From positions 287,950,187 through 288,014,186 of the forward strand of contig JAUMIR010000001.1 of the NCBI GenBank assembly GCA_030847615.1: a stretch of DNA of 64,000 bases, read 5' to 3'. Under the pieces are notes generated by a model. The model saw only the letters and a list, made by a program, of their open reading frames with translations. It ran no database searches and was not told the origin of the DNA. The translations under genes were made by a program, and so were the position numbers. Origin of the DNA: Gambelia wislizenii. Its lineage: Eukaryota > Chordata > Lepidosauria > Squamata > Crotaphytidae. Below are positions 33,580 through 45,179 of this stretch, piece by piece (the first letter of the stretch is position 1; each line of letters starts with the position of its first letter).

Positions 33580-33809
33580 CCCTTAAGTGTTTAACGTATA
33601 TTGCTACTCCTTTTTTCCTCTTTGTTGCATTTGAAAAAAATCCTTGCCCAAGTTTGTTTCTACTAATAGTATGCTGCTTTTTCTCTTATTTTTGTTTCTT
33701 GTAGACATATAATGTCCAGGTTACTTCTTTCTAATATATGAAAAACTTGGTTTCTCTTTTTAGGTTCATTTAGCCCTTTCATGTTCCAAGACCTTATTGT
33801 GATTGCCAT
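33580..33809 (-). pseudogene. L1 ORF2 start and endonuclease N-terminus
   Basis: The ATG at 33809-33807 opens MAITIRSWNMKGLNEPKK, followed by LDIICLQETK, the N-terminal Asn and catalytic Glu blocks of the L1 endonuclease. Two adjacent TAG stops (near 33668) follow KAAYY. Another frame resumes with KKGVAIYVKHLREE before the border of the inserted element. This proves that the L1 pieces on both sides of the Vingi-like insert belong together. Confidence 0.85.
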
Positions 33810-33834
33810 TTTGTTAATATGTTTCTCTAATTAC

Positions 33835-34030
33835 AAGTTTTATAATTCTTCCTCTTCTAGATCATCCATTTCCTCATTATCTATAGCTTCATCTTCACAC
33901 CATAGTTCTTCCCTCTCTTCTACTTCTTCTTCTTCCCTTTCCTCATCTGTTTATCCTTCTTCTTCTTCCTCTTTATTCTCCTCTTTTTTTCTTTCCTGTT
34001 GTTCTCTATCTTGTTTATCCTGTCTTCTTT
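33835..34030 (-). pseudogene. L1 ORF1 C-terminal tail (acidic)
   Basis: On the minus strand the frame begins RQDKQDREQQERKK and passes into a Glu-rich stretch ending EEMDDLEEEEL before a stop. It lies just upstream of the ORF2 ATG, where the end of ORF1 is expected. It is cut from the rest of ORF1 by the younger L1 at 34.03-36.18 kb. On the plus strand this appears as the TCTTCT-rich tract. Confidence 0.7.
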
Positions 34031-36180
34031 TTTTATTTTTTTAATATATATTTTTATTAATTTTATAATCATACATTATATTATCCAATCAATACTTAAT
34101 TAGTATAACACATAAAATTACTATAAACATCACAATTTTTCTATTAACTAATTTCAAAAGTTAACATAGATTCTTTACTATAATTCTATTCAAAAATATT
34201 GATCCCCCTACCCCCCCACCTCAGTGCTCCCCTTCACCGGAGCCGTTATCCCTTACCTAATCTTTCCAGAATCTCATTTCTTCTCGTGGAGGTAACCTCC
34301 CGTCTTTTGTCTGTAATACTTTTTTAACAAATACTTTCCAAATTTTATCAAAGTCACTTTCTTTCCAGCTTCCTCTTCTTACTTTGATTCTACATGTTAA
34401 CTTATCATTTATTGCCATCTTCCACACTTCTTTATACCACTCCTCCACTTGTACATTTATTTGCATTTTCCAGTGTCTTGCTATAATTAATCTTGCTGCC
34501 GTTAATAAATTTGTTATTAAATCCTTTTCTGCTTGGTTCCCATTCTCTCCATTATAAATTGATATCAATGCTATGCTTGGTTTCCTTTCTATATTTCTAT
34601 TCAGAATATTCTCTATTTCTATGAAAACCATTTCCCAAAACTGCTGTACAAATTTACAGTTCCACCACATATGCATATATGTACCTATTTCTTGACAACC
34701 TCTCCAACAATATTTAGAGTTATTCTTATCTATATTATTCAATATTGCTGGTTTCAAATACCATCTCCATATTATTTTATAATAATTTTCTTTTATCCGT
34801 ATCAACATATTTTTTAGATGTCTTTGTTTCCATATCTTATCCCATTCATGATCTCCAATTGTTTGTTTCAAATCTTCCTCCCATATTCTCCTTAAATATT
34901 CCCCTTTGTCTTTTTTTCCTTATTTTTATCAATATTTTATATAATTCACTTGTAATACCTTTCATACTTTCATTATCATCCGTCTTTTCACCTTTTTCAC
35001 CAAATTTTCAAATTTTGTAAATTCCCTTGTTTCTTTATGATTCTTTTTCCAATTTTTAATCCATTGTTCTAACTGTATGCAATTAAACCATGAAATTTTC
35101 ATTCCACATAATTTCTCTCTTATACTCCCTTTCTCATTCATCCATCCTATCCATCCCTCTATTTTATCTAGTCCTCTTTTCTTTAATTCCTTTCCCATTT
35201 TTTCATTCAAATTATTTGGGAATTGTCTTTCCATTATAACCGGTGTTAATACTGAATCAATAGGTAAAAATTTTCTCTTATATTTATACCATATTTCCCA
35301 TATATTTTGCAGAAATGGGTTCTCAATTCCTTTAATTTCCTTTTTTGTAAAATTATCAAAAAATATGTTCCATATTCTCTTTTCTGTTCTCCCTGTTTCT
35401 GTCTCTAACCATTCTAAATCTCCCTATCCTACAATTCCTTCTATATCTCAATTGATTAGCTTCATAATATCCTTTTATTTTGGGAAGACCAAGTCCTCCC
35501 TCCTTCTGTAATATATACCAAATAAATAATTTATTTAATCTTGTCCTTTTCCCTCCATTACAATATTTATTCAGCATATTTTGCCATTTTTTCAGTTCTA
35601 CTTCTGATACCTTTATTGGTAACATTCTAAACAAAAAAATTAGTTTAGGTAATATTTTCATTTTAACTAAAGCTACTGTTCCAAACCATGATAGTTGAAT
35701 ATTTTTATATTCTTCCAACTTCTTTTCAATTTCTTTCCTTAATACCATAATATTTTTCTCTTCTAGTTCTTTTAAATCTTTTGTAATATTTATTCCTAAA
35801 TACTTAATATTACTTTTTAATCTTACTTCTAATTTTTTCTCTTTTAAAAATATATTTTCTTCTTTCTTAGTATAGTTAAACAACTGATTTATTCCAATTA
35901 ACCTGTAATCCTGTCATCTCCCCAAATACTTTTAAATGTTCTTTAATTTTTTTCTATTCTGTTAATCAGTTCCTTAATTGTTAACAATGTATCGTCAGCA
36001 AACAAGCTTATCTTATGTTTTGTTTCTACTCCAATTCCTTCTATACTATTGTCATTTCTTATCACATTTGCTAGAATTTCTATTACCATTGCAAACAATA
36101 TTGGAGAAAGTGGGCAACCTTGTCTTGTTCCTCTTGTTATTTTTATTTCTCTTGTTATTCCATCATTAACCATCACTATA
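34031..36180 (-). mobile_element. 5'-truncated L1 inserted in L1 ORF1
   Basis: The 3' end (A-rich on the minus strand, about 34031-34060) is followed in minus-strand upstream order by a 3' UTR to 34256, the ORF2 C-terminus and the reverse-transcriptase core to 36176. It starts abruptly just before the TRGTRQGCPLSP block. The flanks TGTCTTCTT and TGTCTCTTCTT may be a slightly altered target duplication. The protein differs from the host L1 (FADDTLL against FADDIAM), so it is another subfamily. Confidence 0.8.
34257..36176 (-). pseudogene. ORF2 fragment of the inner L1
   Basis: The order on the minus strand is GCPLSPILF and SLFADDTLL (36176-35943), KEGGLGLPKIKGYYEANQL in the 35883-35356 frame, MGKELKKRGLDKIEGWIG (35234-34962) and CWRGCQEIGTYMHMWWNC (34871-34257), the Cys-His motif of the L1 C-terminus. 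At least three frame breaks occur (near 35.9, 35.3 and 34.9 kb). The N-terminal endonuclease and the fingers are absent because of 5' truncation. Confidence 0.85.
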
Positions 36181-36183
36181 GCT

Positions 36184-36855
36184 GTGTCTCTTCTTCAAAA
36201 TTTCTGCTGGTATATCTTTAAATATTTTAATGTCATTTCCTTCTATCTTTAAGTTTCTCACATAGCTTGTTTGTATTACTTTATCTCTTGTCCTCAACTG
36301 GTTGAAGCAAACAATAATATCTCTAGGTGCTTTCTTCTCTCTCGCTATTTGTGAATTGATTCAAAATAACTTGTCAATTGCCAATTCCATCTCTTCCTCC
36401 TTCATTTCAATAAATTTTGCCATGCTTGGAATTATTTTTCCCATAGGTCTTCTCTCAAGCTTTCCGCCACGCCTCTCAGCTTAAGGCATCTCTCTATATA
36501 TCTCAATTCCTTCCTTTTTTTTTTGTTCATCTTTAATTTCTTGTTATTGTTTTTCAAAACTGTCCGCTCTGGTTTCAATATCAGTAACTTTAGACTTTAG
36601 ATTCATCATTTCTGCTGACAGATTATCCAACTTATTGTCAAGTTTCTCCATATTAGATCTTATTTCTCTTTTAAATATTTTCAAATCCTCCCTTATCTCT
36701 TTCTTAAAATTCTTAAGTTCTTCCAATATTTGTAATCCAATATCAATTTGTTTTGGTGGGTTATCTGTTGAGTTTCTTCTTGTAAAAGATATTTGTGTTT
36801 GCACTTGGGAACCTGCCGTTTTGGCTCTGGTACTCGTCGCCATTTTGTTATTCAC
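36184..36855 (-). pseudogene. L1 ORF1, coiled coil and RRM region
   Basis: The ATG-side segment (36855-36544) starts MNNKMATSTRAKTAG and runs into a heptad-rich coiled coil, ILEELKNFKKEIREDLKIF and beyond, as in the L1 ORF1 trimer stalk. It stops at 36543. Other frames downstream continue with LRYIERCLKLRGVAESL (RRM start) and with REKKAPRDIIVCF and IKIFKDIPAEILKK, the end of the RRM and the C-terminal domain. ORF1 protein binds L1 RNA. Several stops show long decay. Confidence 0.8.
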
Positions 36856-36859
36856 CAGT

Positions 36860-38537
36860 TGCCTAGATTCACAATAGTTTCATCTCCTATATCCTCCAAA
36901 TTCACAATCTACAATCTGTTCACAAACAACTAGTCTCTCCTAAAATTATTTGTCAAAATTCACCCGTTTGTTCATTCATATAAATTCACAGTAGCTTAAT
37001 CAGTTTAGTCTGATCTTATCTGGTAAATAATCAATAATTATATCTATACAAAACCTTGATCAATTCATTGTCAGACTCTGATATAAAAAATTAAACCAAC
37101 AATATCAGTAGTTCAGTTGTCTTCAGCTCAACCGTAGCACTCAGCAGTATCAATGTCGATTAATCCCTTAATCAATTCATGAGTAATTATTTAATTAATC
37201 AATTACTTCCTCTTACTTAATCAATTAGTTTGCTCAATTAATTCAATCTATTAATTCCTCTTAATCTTAATCAACTATCTCTTAATCAATTACTATAGTT
37301 TGTTTGATCTTCTATAAATTTATATTACCTGTGTTACTCTATGTAAATGTAATAAGTATGTGTCTATATAGAGTATATGTGAATATATATTATACTGAAA
37401 TATTAACATGATAACATAATAATTTATCCAATAACTGTTACTGTCATCAGTCTGCTAATTAATTAATTAATTAATTATGAGCAAATGATCTGTGCACAGA
37501 ATATCACACAATATTATCCTAACTCCTTGTGCGATTAATTAAAGTCTTGCTTTAAGTCAGAGCTTTACTAGGAGTACTTCAGATGCTTATCAATAAAGAC
37601 AATCCTCAAGACCAGCTACATATATACCACAATGTTCTTACATGCAGATTCCCTTTTTCTTTTTTCTTTTTTTTTTATTTCTCCCACTGTCCACATGATG
37701 GCAGCAGCACTGCAGATTCCTTCCCCGTAGACTGGTTTCTTTATATGTCTCTTTCCCTTTAAGAAGGCTTCGTTGACTCTTAGAAGACTGTGGCGTGATT
37801 TCTCCCACTTCCCATTTCTCTTCACGTCTTTGTTGCTTTTATGTAACTAGTCTCCAGGGGAAGGGGAGAGCAGAAGCAAAGTTACAAATTTAACAGAAAA
37901 GTAACCACTTAATAAATCTTTTAGTCTTCAACCTCTTGTGTGGTCTAATCCTTAAAATGTCTCTGCCTCTGCTTCAACCGCTTGTTTGGTTTAATCCTAT
38001 TATTTAATTAGCCCCAGTCCTCTTCTGTCCTCTTCTATCCTCTTGTATTTCTATTCTTTATTCTCCTTTGTTTTCCCAGTTTTATTATTTAATTAATCTC
38101 TTCTGGGGGGGTCATCTTCTTTGCACTTCACTGCTTAGTACATACAGTCCATCCTTAGATTATTAATTCTCTGATCTCCTCCGTTTCTCCCCTTTTATTA
38201 TTTTTTCTATATTTATATGTTTATGTCAAAATCAGAATGTTAAAGTCCCGTACCTTAGCTCGCCCAGTACTTTTCACCTGCTTGGATTTAAAGAGCCGGG
38301 CCATATTCCATGAATTCCATGTGCTCAATTCTCTGCCTAGTACAGTCCAAACACTGAAATTTGTGGGGATCTTATTCCACACTCAAAGATCAGGGTGCAA
38401 AATCAATTCTTCGACTCTTGATTTTAATGTTGTTTTACAGCAGGTGAGTATAGAGGGTTGGATCCAAAGATTTCTTTTCACCACAATGGCTGCCACTTTC
38501 TTCTTGCTGGGGTCTGTCACTCCATCGAGACCTCTGT
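36860..38537 (-). other. L1 5' UTR (inferred)
   Basis: It lies between the ORF1 start and the right-hand 11-bp duplication. No protein similarity is visible. The first part (36.9-37.6 kb) is very AT-rich with TTAATCAA words and an (AATT)n run at 37456-37477, and the outer part (37.6-38.5 kb) is GC-richer with GATGGCAGCAGCACTGCAG, as an internal promoter would be. The outer half could also be a separate repeat. Confidence 0.5.
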
Positions 38538-38548
38538 CCACACCTTTA
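38538..38548. repeat. Target-site duplication of L1, right copy
   Basis: CCACACCTTTA matches the left copy at 25308-25318 perfectly. It defines the 5' border of the outer L1. Confidence 0.75.
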
Positions 38549-40285
38549 AAGTTTTAAAAGTTGAATGGAAATCCACTTCCTTAAACAGATACATTCAGGC
38601 TACATATTTGTAGATGGTTCTCTGTATATCAGATTTTCATTGTATAGTATCGTGTGATGAGTATTATAGTGGGCTTCATGTTATCTGATGTGAGATATAG
38701 GATGTATTTTTATTGTTATGTATGCTGTCATGTGTATTACATGTTACTGATGCTGCTGATAATAATGCTAATGATTATGGTGACAACAACAACAATATAA
38801 AATCTGCAACTTAGATAGTAATAATTCTTCAGAGCGGGAGGAAGGAAGGGAGAGTTCTGTTATTTGGTGGACACAGGATCTAGGTTCCAGTGATGGTGTA
38901 ATGGACTAATACTAACAGGTCTACAAACAGCTTTAAACACAGCAAGAATTAATGTGAAGATTGGCCTGATTGTGTGAACGTTCATGTGCTGAAATCTGCA
39001 TTTTCTCCTGTGTATTCCAAAATATGTTGTGTCCCTCTGAAAAGAAAATAATTGCTTTTGACATTATTTGACTGGTTTGATTTGAGCAGGCTGTAATTAC
39101 ACAGAACTGATCAGATTTCCACATGGTTTCTAAATTCAGGAATGAATACCATAAATATGAGAGTTAATCACAAACAGACATCAACCAGATCCCCTCCCCC
39201 CACCGACTTCTGCCTGTGTTCTAGTAAAATTATTTGAGATTTTAGAACACATAGGACAGCAAATGCCACAAGAATAACTGGAGCATAAACACTGCTGGAT
39301 ATAAAACATTGTGGAGGGGGGGAGCAACTGGTAGATGGCCCTAGTGTTGACACATTTCCTATACTGGCAAGCCTCCCGGCTCTGTTCACCACAGATAAAC
39401 ATTTCTAACTAGTATTTTTCAAAGCTATATTGAGGGCGAGGGGCTCAACATAACAAATCCAGGGTCCCCAATTCAGTTCTAAAGCCTGTGTCTGAGAGAC
39501 TTCAGTGAGCGTAGCATTCCCTGGACTGTATATAGCTCTTGATGCCATGAACAAAATCAGTGTTTACATCTTGCCACCATTCCTGAATATCTGAGATAGG
39601 AGTAATGGTATTCTTAGTGCTACATCAGTGTTGCCAGTCAAACAGTTACTGGTTGTTGTTCTTTTTCAAATATACATTTTTTTTGGAGATTTCTGACTTC
39701 TGAATGACTTCCTTTAAACTTCTTAGACAATATAGCTGCTCTCTATTATACACATTCATATATAATAGTATAGCCAAAATACTACAGGAAGCCTAATCTA
39801 GGGAGGGCCAATATTAGCAGATTCCAGCATGCATAGTCCCAGCTGCATGGGCGGATTTGTGCAGGCAAATGACTGTTGCCTCATGATTACTCAGCTTGGT
39901 CCACTAGCTGGAGCTCTGTGCCTGTGGCTCTCTTTAGAAACCAGATTATCCTTTATCCTTTATCAGCTGTTCCAAACAGAGAACAACTTAGTCCTTCGAC
40001 CTCTCCTTGTCCAACCTATACAACTGACCATGGCAATTTAGTATAGCTAACCTAGCCTACTTTTGAATATCTTGGCTGCCGCACGTACATGTTTTTTTTT
40101 TTTATCAAAGCCTACATATAACTAATTTAACTCCATTCCTACAACTGATGGACAATGTAACACACAAAGTTTCTAGAATTCAAGTTTATCTAAAATGTGT
40201 AGTAAAGAATAAACAAAATATCCCATAAAATTTAATTTCAAGAAACTCTCCCAGTGTTCTCAGAAGAGAAGAATATATAGTGCTC
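38549..40285. other. No recognisable gene or repeat
   Basis: This AT-rich stretch contains only short, uncorrelated open frames. No splice-bounded exon, RNA gene or repeat family stood out. Confidence 0.5.
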
Positions 40286-40289
40286 CAAA

Positions 40290-40510
40290 GTCTGCAGAGC
40301 TATATCTATCATCTTCCCCAGCCAGCATTGCCATTGGTGAGGCATTGGTGCAAAGTAGATACATTGAATCATTTGTTGACTAAGAAATCAACAGGAAGGT
40401 AAATCCTATTGTTCGTTGCAACTAGAGTAAACCCATTGAATCAATGGCATTTACCTACTGTATATGTTGACTCACTAGTCAACAGTTGATTCAGTGTGTC
40501 TACTTTGCAA
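40290..40510. mobile_element. hAT-like remnant and AACTAG-family repeat
   Basis: TCATCTTCCCCAGCCAGCAT recalls the hAT-like MITE core seen at 2.6 and 56.75 kb. From 40383 the stretch has GCAACTAGAGTAAACCCATT and GAATCAATGGCATTTACC, then an inverted GACTAGT/TCAACAGTTG part. These words mark the dispersed AACTAG/CTAGTT family also found at 5.0, 10.15, 47.47, 49.96 and 58.95 kb. Confidence 0.4.
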
Positions 40511-41579
40511 AATAATTATTTGGACATAGGCCTACAGACTCTGTCAAGTAAATCTTGGATGTCTTTGCTAGTGAAATAGTCTAGTTTAGGATTATGTCTC
40601 ATGAAACATCATTGACTTCATCCCCGTTTGCAGTCCCTTCCTAATGAAGGAGAAGATGTGGCACAATCCTGTGGTCAAAAGTAAGTCTCATTGAGATGAA
40701 TCTGACTTATTCCCAGACAAACATATAATGAATTCCAATCTTAATGTGTTAGGAAAACATGAATTTTTATTTTACATATTTCATGAAAACTGATGAACTG
40801 TTGCTTCTAGCCTGATCTACACACATAGGCTGTGAATTTGAACAGTGAAGTCCTATACATGTCTGCTCTGATCCACCTTAAGATCCATTAAGTTCCAAAG
40901 GAGTCACATTGAGTTTGTGAATAAGACTGCATCCTAAATGCTGAAGTTTCAAAGTTCATTATGTAATTGGAAAGTAAGATAGGCAAAGCTATGGAAAAAA
41001 GCTAACTCTGCTGAGATTTATTTTATGTTTGATTGACTGGGGAAATGACTTTCAGTTGACATCTGAGCCGACAAGTTAGCTGAAATAAAATTTTGCTTAA
41101 TACCTTTGCATCAATAATCTAGGCACAGCACCATTGATTGAAAATGTCTGATCAATAGAGTATTACTGACTGCCTAACTGTAACTTTGCCAGAATTTTTT
41201 TTTTGTTGCACTAATTCTGCTTATGACCTTTTTACCACTGTGTTTCGGGTTCACAATTTTTTTCTCTTTGAAATTCAATTTCCTCCTTTTGCTATTATTT
41301 AAGGAATTTACACATCAAATTGATTTCATCCTACCTGATACACTATGAGTGTTGGATATGAAAGATTGCACGGCCAGACAAAGCTTTTCTAATTCCCTAA
41401 GATACACACAAACTCACATACAAAGTTATATAAATTCATGATGCTAAGAGAATAACCCTTTGGGTAATACATATGCAAAAAATCATAGCACTAGAAGAAC
41501 TCCAAAGACCATCTAGTGTACATTCTTGCTGCAAGATACCCATACACACCCAACCTATAGATCAATCTCTATGCCAGCT

Positions 41580-41745
41580 TGAACATACAGAGATTGTATT
41601 GAGTCAGACCAATAGTCTCTGTAGTCCAGCTTTCCCCAAAGTAGCCTCTTTGGGTGTTTTCAATTAAAGCTCTCACTGTCAATCCAGCTGGGGCAGATAG
41701 GGCAACAACCACCTGGAGATACTCAGGTTGGGGAAGATTGATCTA
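41580..41745. mobile_element. hAT-like MITE remnant
   Basis: CCAGCTTTCCCCAAAGTAGC at the left is mirrored by CTCAGGTTGGGGAAGATTG at the right. Such CAGGTTGGGGAAG ends belong to a common amniote MITE type. The centre is diverged. Confidence 0.4.
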
Positions 41746-42409
41746 GCCCAGTAGCAGGTAACTGTGTGGGGAAAACATTTTTTTCTCCCCTGCAGGCCAC
41801 CCCCACATATCTGAGAGCATCAGAATGTCACTTCCAGTTGCCATTTTTTGCCCATCTGAAGCTGAAAATGAGGATCTGGGGAGAGGGAACGGAGGGTTCT
41901 AGGGGATGGTGAAAAGGTAGCCATCATATTTATGGGGGGCTTTTTCTCTGTTAGGTGTGGTTTTGGGGTATAAATCCCTGAAAAATCATGCTATTTTTAA
42001 TGGAGTATCTCAAAGAACTTTGAGGGGCTGATGAGGGGCTTCAGGGGCCAAAAATTGGAGTTTAGAGGCCACACTTTGCCTGCCCATATTGTAGCTTAAT
42101 GCTGTCTGCTCTGAGAGTAGTACCTAACTAGGTTCTCATGTGTTTTTTCTCAGTCATACTACATGATAACCTTCAACTGGAGAGGAGAAGAACTGAACTG
42201 GGTATGTTTTACAGACCAGAACTTGGAAAACAGACCACAGATCCCAGCATTCCCCAGCATGTAATTCCAGTGTTTGTGCTGTCTGTGGGAATTTCTGGGA
42301 GTTATGCTCAAAAAGATAATGTTTCTGTGCTCTTCTGTAGGTCCTCTGAGCATATGATGTACTTTTGAAATGAAGCCATTCCTCAACTTGAAATGATGTT
42401 CAGTTTCTT

Positions 42410-43707
42410 GACATCAATGCTAGGAAAGATTTTAGAGCAGATCATTAAACAAGACAGTCTGTAAGCACTTAGAAAGGAATGTCATAATCACTAAAAGTCA
42501 AGCCATGTCAGACTAATCTTAATCTCTTTTTTGTGTGTGATAAAGTTTAAAAAGTGGTAGATGAAGGGAATGCTGTGGATGTAGTGTATCTTGATTCAGT
42601 AAGGCCTTTGACAAAGTCCCCCATTATATTCTTGCAGAAAAGTTAGTAGCATGTCGGCTAGACAATGCAACTGTTAGGTTGATTTGTAATTGGTTGACCG
42701 ACCGAACCTAAAGGATGCTCACCAATGACTCCTCTTCATCCTGGAGAGAAGTGACTAGCAGAATGCCACAGGGTTCTGTCCTGGGCCCAGTGCTATTCAA
42801 TATCTTTATCAATGAGTTGGATTATGGAATAGAGGGCATGCTTATCAAGTTTGCAGATGACACCAAATTAGGAGGGGTTGATAATACCCCAGAGGACCTT
42901 AACAGATTAGAAAACTGGGTCAAAACTAACAAAATGAATTTCTACAGGGAGAAATGTAGTATACTACACTTGGGCAGTTAAAATGCAAAGGTATAGGATG
43001 GGTTACACCTGGCTTGATGGCAGAACATGCAAAAGGGATCTAGGAGTCTTAGTGGACCACAAGCTGAACATGAGTCAGCAGTGTGATGTGTCAGCTAAAA
43101 AGGCAACTGTGATTCTGAGCTGTATCAATAGGAGTATAGTGTCTAGATAGAGGGAAATAATAATACCACTCTATTCTGCTTTGGTCAGACCTCACTTGGA
43201 AAACTGTGTCCAGTTCTGGGCACCATAATTCAAGAAGGGTATTGACAAGCTGGAATGTATCCAGAGGAGGGTGACCAAAATGGTGGGAGGTCTGGAAGCC
43301 ATTCCCTATGAGGAGTGACTTGGGGAGCTGGGTGTGTTTAGTCTGGAGAAGAGAAGGTTAAGAGGGAACATGATAGCCATGTTTAAATATTTGAAAGGAT
43401 GTCATTCTGAGGATGGAGCAAACTTTCTTTCTGCTGCTCCAGAGACTAGGACATGTAGCAATTGACTCAAACTACAGGAAAAGAGATTCTACCTAAACAT
43501 TAGGAAGAACTTCCTGATGGTAAGGGCTGTTCAGCAATGGAATGCACAGCCTTGGAGTGTGGTGGAGTCTCCTTCTTTGGAGGTTTTTTAAACAGAGGCT
43601 GGATAGCCATCAGTTGGGAGTGCTTTGATTGCGTATTCCTGCATGGCAGGGGATTGGACTAGATGGCCCTTGTGGTCTCGTCCAACTCTGTGATTCTATA
43701 ATTCTAA
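42410..43707 (+). mobile_element. CR1 LINE, 5'-truncated, with RT fragment
   Basis: The copy starts within reverse-transcriptase sequence (KILEQIIKQD near 42425-42460) and ends with CTGTGATTCTATAATTCTA, the CR1 terminal repeat. After the RT block come the C-terminal tail, GCACCATAATTCAAGAAGGG, CAGAGGAGGGTGACCAAAAT, and the 3' UTR blocks GCTGCTCCAGAGACTAGGAC and GGATTGGACTAGATGGCCC. It is the longest CR1 in the window, about 1.3 kb. Confidence 0.9.
42550..42981 (+). pseudogene. CR1 reverse transcriptase fragment
   Basis: An 88-codon frame from 42715 has MPQGSVLGPVLFNIFIN, then IKFADDTKLGG with the catalytic FADD, followed by LENWVKTNKMNFYREKCS and HLGS. Before it another frame gives DVVYLDSV (the first catalytic Asp block). 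A stop after HLGS and a shift near 42600-42700 break it. CR1 has its own RT clade and uses target priming at its 3' repeat. Confidence 0.88.
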
Positions 43708-43864
43708 ATTTAGGAGGCAAATGTCATACAACTGAGATGGGTGGGTGGACATGGAAACAGTTAATAAAACTGTACACATCACGAGAAAGCATACAGTTCT
43801 TGCTGGTCTCCACCTGCAATATTAAAACTCAGAATCATCCCATCAAATCATTGGGCAGGCAATA

Positions 43865-44170
43865 AATATAAGGAAGCATTTCTTGAACCCAATCCATCCT
43901 TTATGGAATTAGCTGCCATGGGATGTGTTGGTGATGGCTAGTGGTTTAGATTACTTTAAAAAGGGAATAAATGAATTAATAGAAGATTGGTCTATGAATA
44001 GAAATCAGATATAATGGCTACATGGATGTTCCAGTTCACAGGAAATATGCCACGTGTTGGAGAGCAACAATGAGAATGGCTTCTGTCCTCAATCACTTGT
44101 TGTAGACATCTTAAGGACAGCTGGCTGGTCACTGTGTGAAGCAGGATGCTGGAATAGATGGACATTTTGA
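43865..44170 (+). mobile_element. Older CR1-group 3' fragment
   Basis: AAGGAAGCATTTCTTGAACC, GGAATTAGCTGCCATGGGAT, GTTGGTGATGGCTAGTGG and GAAGCAGGATGCTGGAATAG occur in the order known from another CR1-type 3' region (the kind common in turtles and lizards). It is more diverged than the upstream copy and lacks the ATTCTA ending. Confidence 0.65.
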
Positions 44171-44249
44171 TGCCTAAACTTTTTAGATTTACATACACAT
44201 TCTGTACAATTCCTACACGTGGGTGGGAGGTGCTCTAGGTTCCAAATCT

Positions 44250-44345
44250 TATTTTTTGGATAACAATTTCCAGATCCCCTAGCCAGCACAATCACTGGCC
44301 ATCATGAACTGGAGATTCTGGGAACTGTTGTCCAAGGACATAACT
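44250..44345. mobile_element. hAT-like MITE remnant
   Basis: The stretch has CCTAGCCAGCACAATCACTG, then GGCCATCATGAACTGGAGAT, TTCTGGGAACTGTTGTCC: a small palindromic repeat of the ACTCCCAG type. Ends are not visible. Confidence 0.4.
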
Positions 44346-44611
44346 TTTCCATGCTCCACCACAATTCCATATAAATCCCATAAAGCACAGGTGAAGAAAA
44401 GACTTCAGTGACATCATGGCTAAGTGATGAATTGCCTATTGATACTAATTGGTCATGCTTTGGAAATATCTGGTGGATCCCTTGTTCACAGCCAGTTCTA
44501 TGCATTCATTGGCAGTGATATATAGGTAGGGATATATATTTCATACCACTTCAAATGGTGCTTTTTGAATACTGAGAGTGTGAATAAAAGGAAAGTACTT
44601 TTTGAAAATAC

Positions 44612-44845
44612 CTCCCTGCCTAAATACCCTAATGGCAACAGATCCCATCTGATCTTGGAAGCTAAGCAGGTTCAGCCCTGGTTAACACTTGGATGAGAGA
44701 CTGCCAATGATTACAAGGTGCTGTAGGGTATATTTCAGAGGGAGGAACTGACAAAACCACCTCCTTGCCCGAGAAAACCCTATGAAATTCATGGGGTCAC
44801 TATAAGTCAGCAGGTGACTTGAAGGCACATACATACACACTTTTT
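44612..44845 (+). mobile_element. 5S-rRNA-derived SINE, full length
   Basis: The plus strand follows 5S rRNA from ATACCCTAATGGCAACAGAT through CCCATCTGATCTTGGAAGC, TAAGCAGGTTCAGCCCTGG, TTAACACTTGGATGAGAGAC to GGTGCTGTAGG. Then come the linker with CAAAACCACCTCCTTGCCCG and the tail GAAATTCATGGGGTCACTAT and CAGGTGACTTGAAGGCACA with CATACATACACAC. 5S box A (AAGCTAAGCAGG) and box C are well kept. Compare the minus-strand copy at 10.23 kb. Confidence 0.9.
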
Positions 44846-45179
44846 GAACATATAAGTTAATTTTTACCATCCATAAAAACTCCTCATTATTTTAATTCAA
44901 TACCTGCAACAACGTATGTTAACCTGGTGTGCATGATATTCTTAGTCACAAAAAACAGCCTATATCCTAATTCATCTGTGATTTTTCCAGTTACTGGAAA
45001 ACAGAACGGAAAGAATTCTACAGGGTCTGTGGAACTGTATGAGATGACATAAATCATGGCTGGAAATCAGTCTGATTATCTCCAGTCTTTTATGGGGAGA
45101 TGAAGAAATACAGACGTCACTGCAATGGACTTTAATAAATAAATTTATTACAAGATAATTGGGCATTTAATAGTAACAT

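Larger units (their letters stand above)
25319..38537 (-). mobile_element. Full-length L1 LINE carrying two younger LINE insertions
   Basis: Read on the minus strand the order is 5' UTR (about 36.86-38.54 kb), ORF1 (36.86-36.18, then 34.03-33.84 kb), ORF2 start at 33809, endonuclease, reverse transcriptase, Cys-His C-terminus and a 3' UTR with an A-rich end at 25.32 kb. A Vingi-like element (about 29.40-33.55 kb) splits the endonuclease and a 5'-truncated L1 (about 34.03-36.18 kb) splits ORF1. Without these inserts about 6.9 kb remain, a sensible full L1 length. The 11-bp duplication CCACACCTTTA at both ends supports one original insertion. Confidence 0.85.

Noticed and set aside
37441..37480. 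Possible origin or regulatory AT element
   Set aside because: It is an (AATT)n run inside the AT-rich presumed L1 5' UTR; nothing else supports a function.
44620..44730. Functional 5S rRNA gene
   Set aside because: Too many substitutions against 5S rRNA and a SINE tail follows directly, so it is a SINE head.
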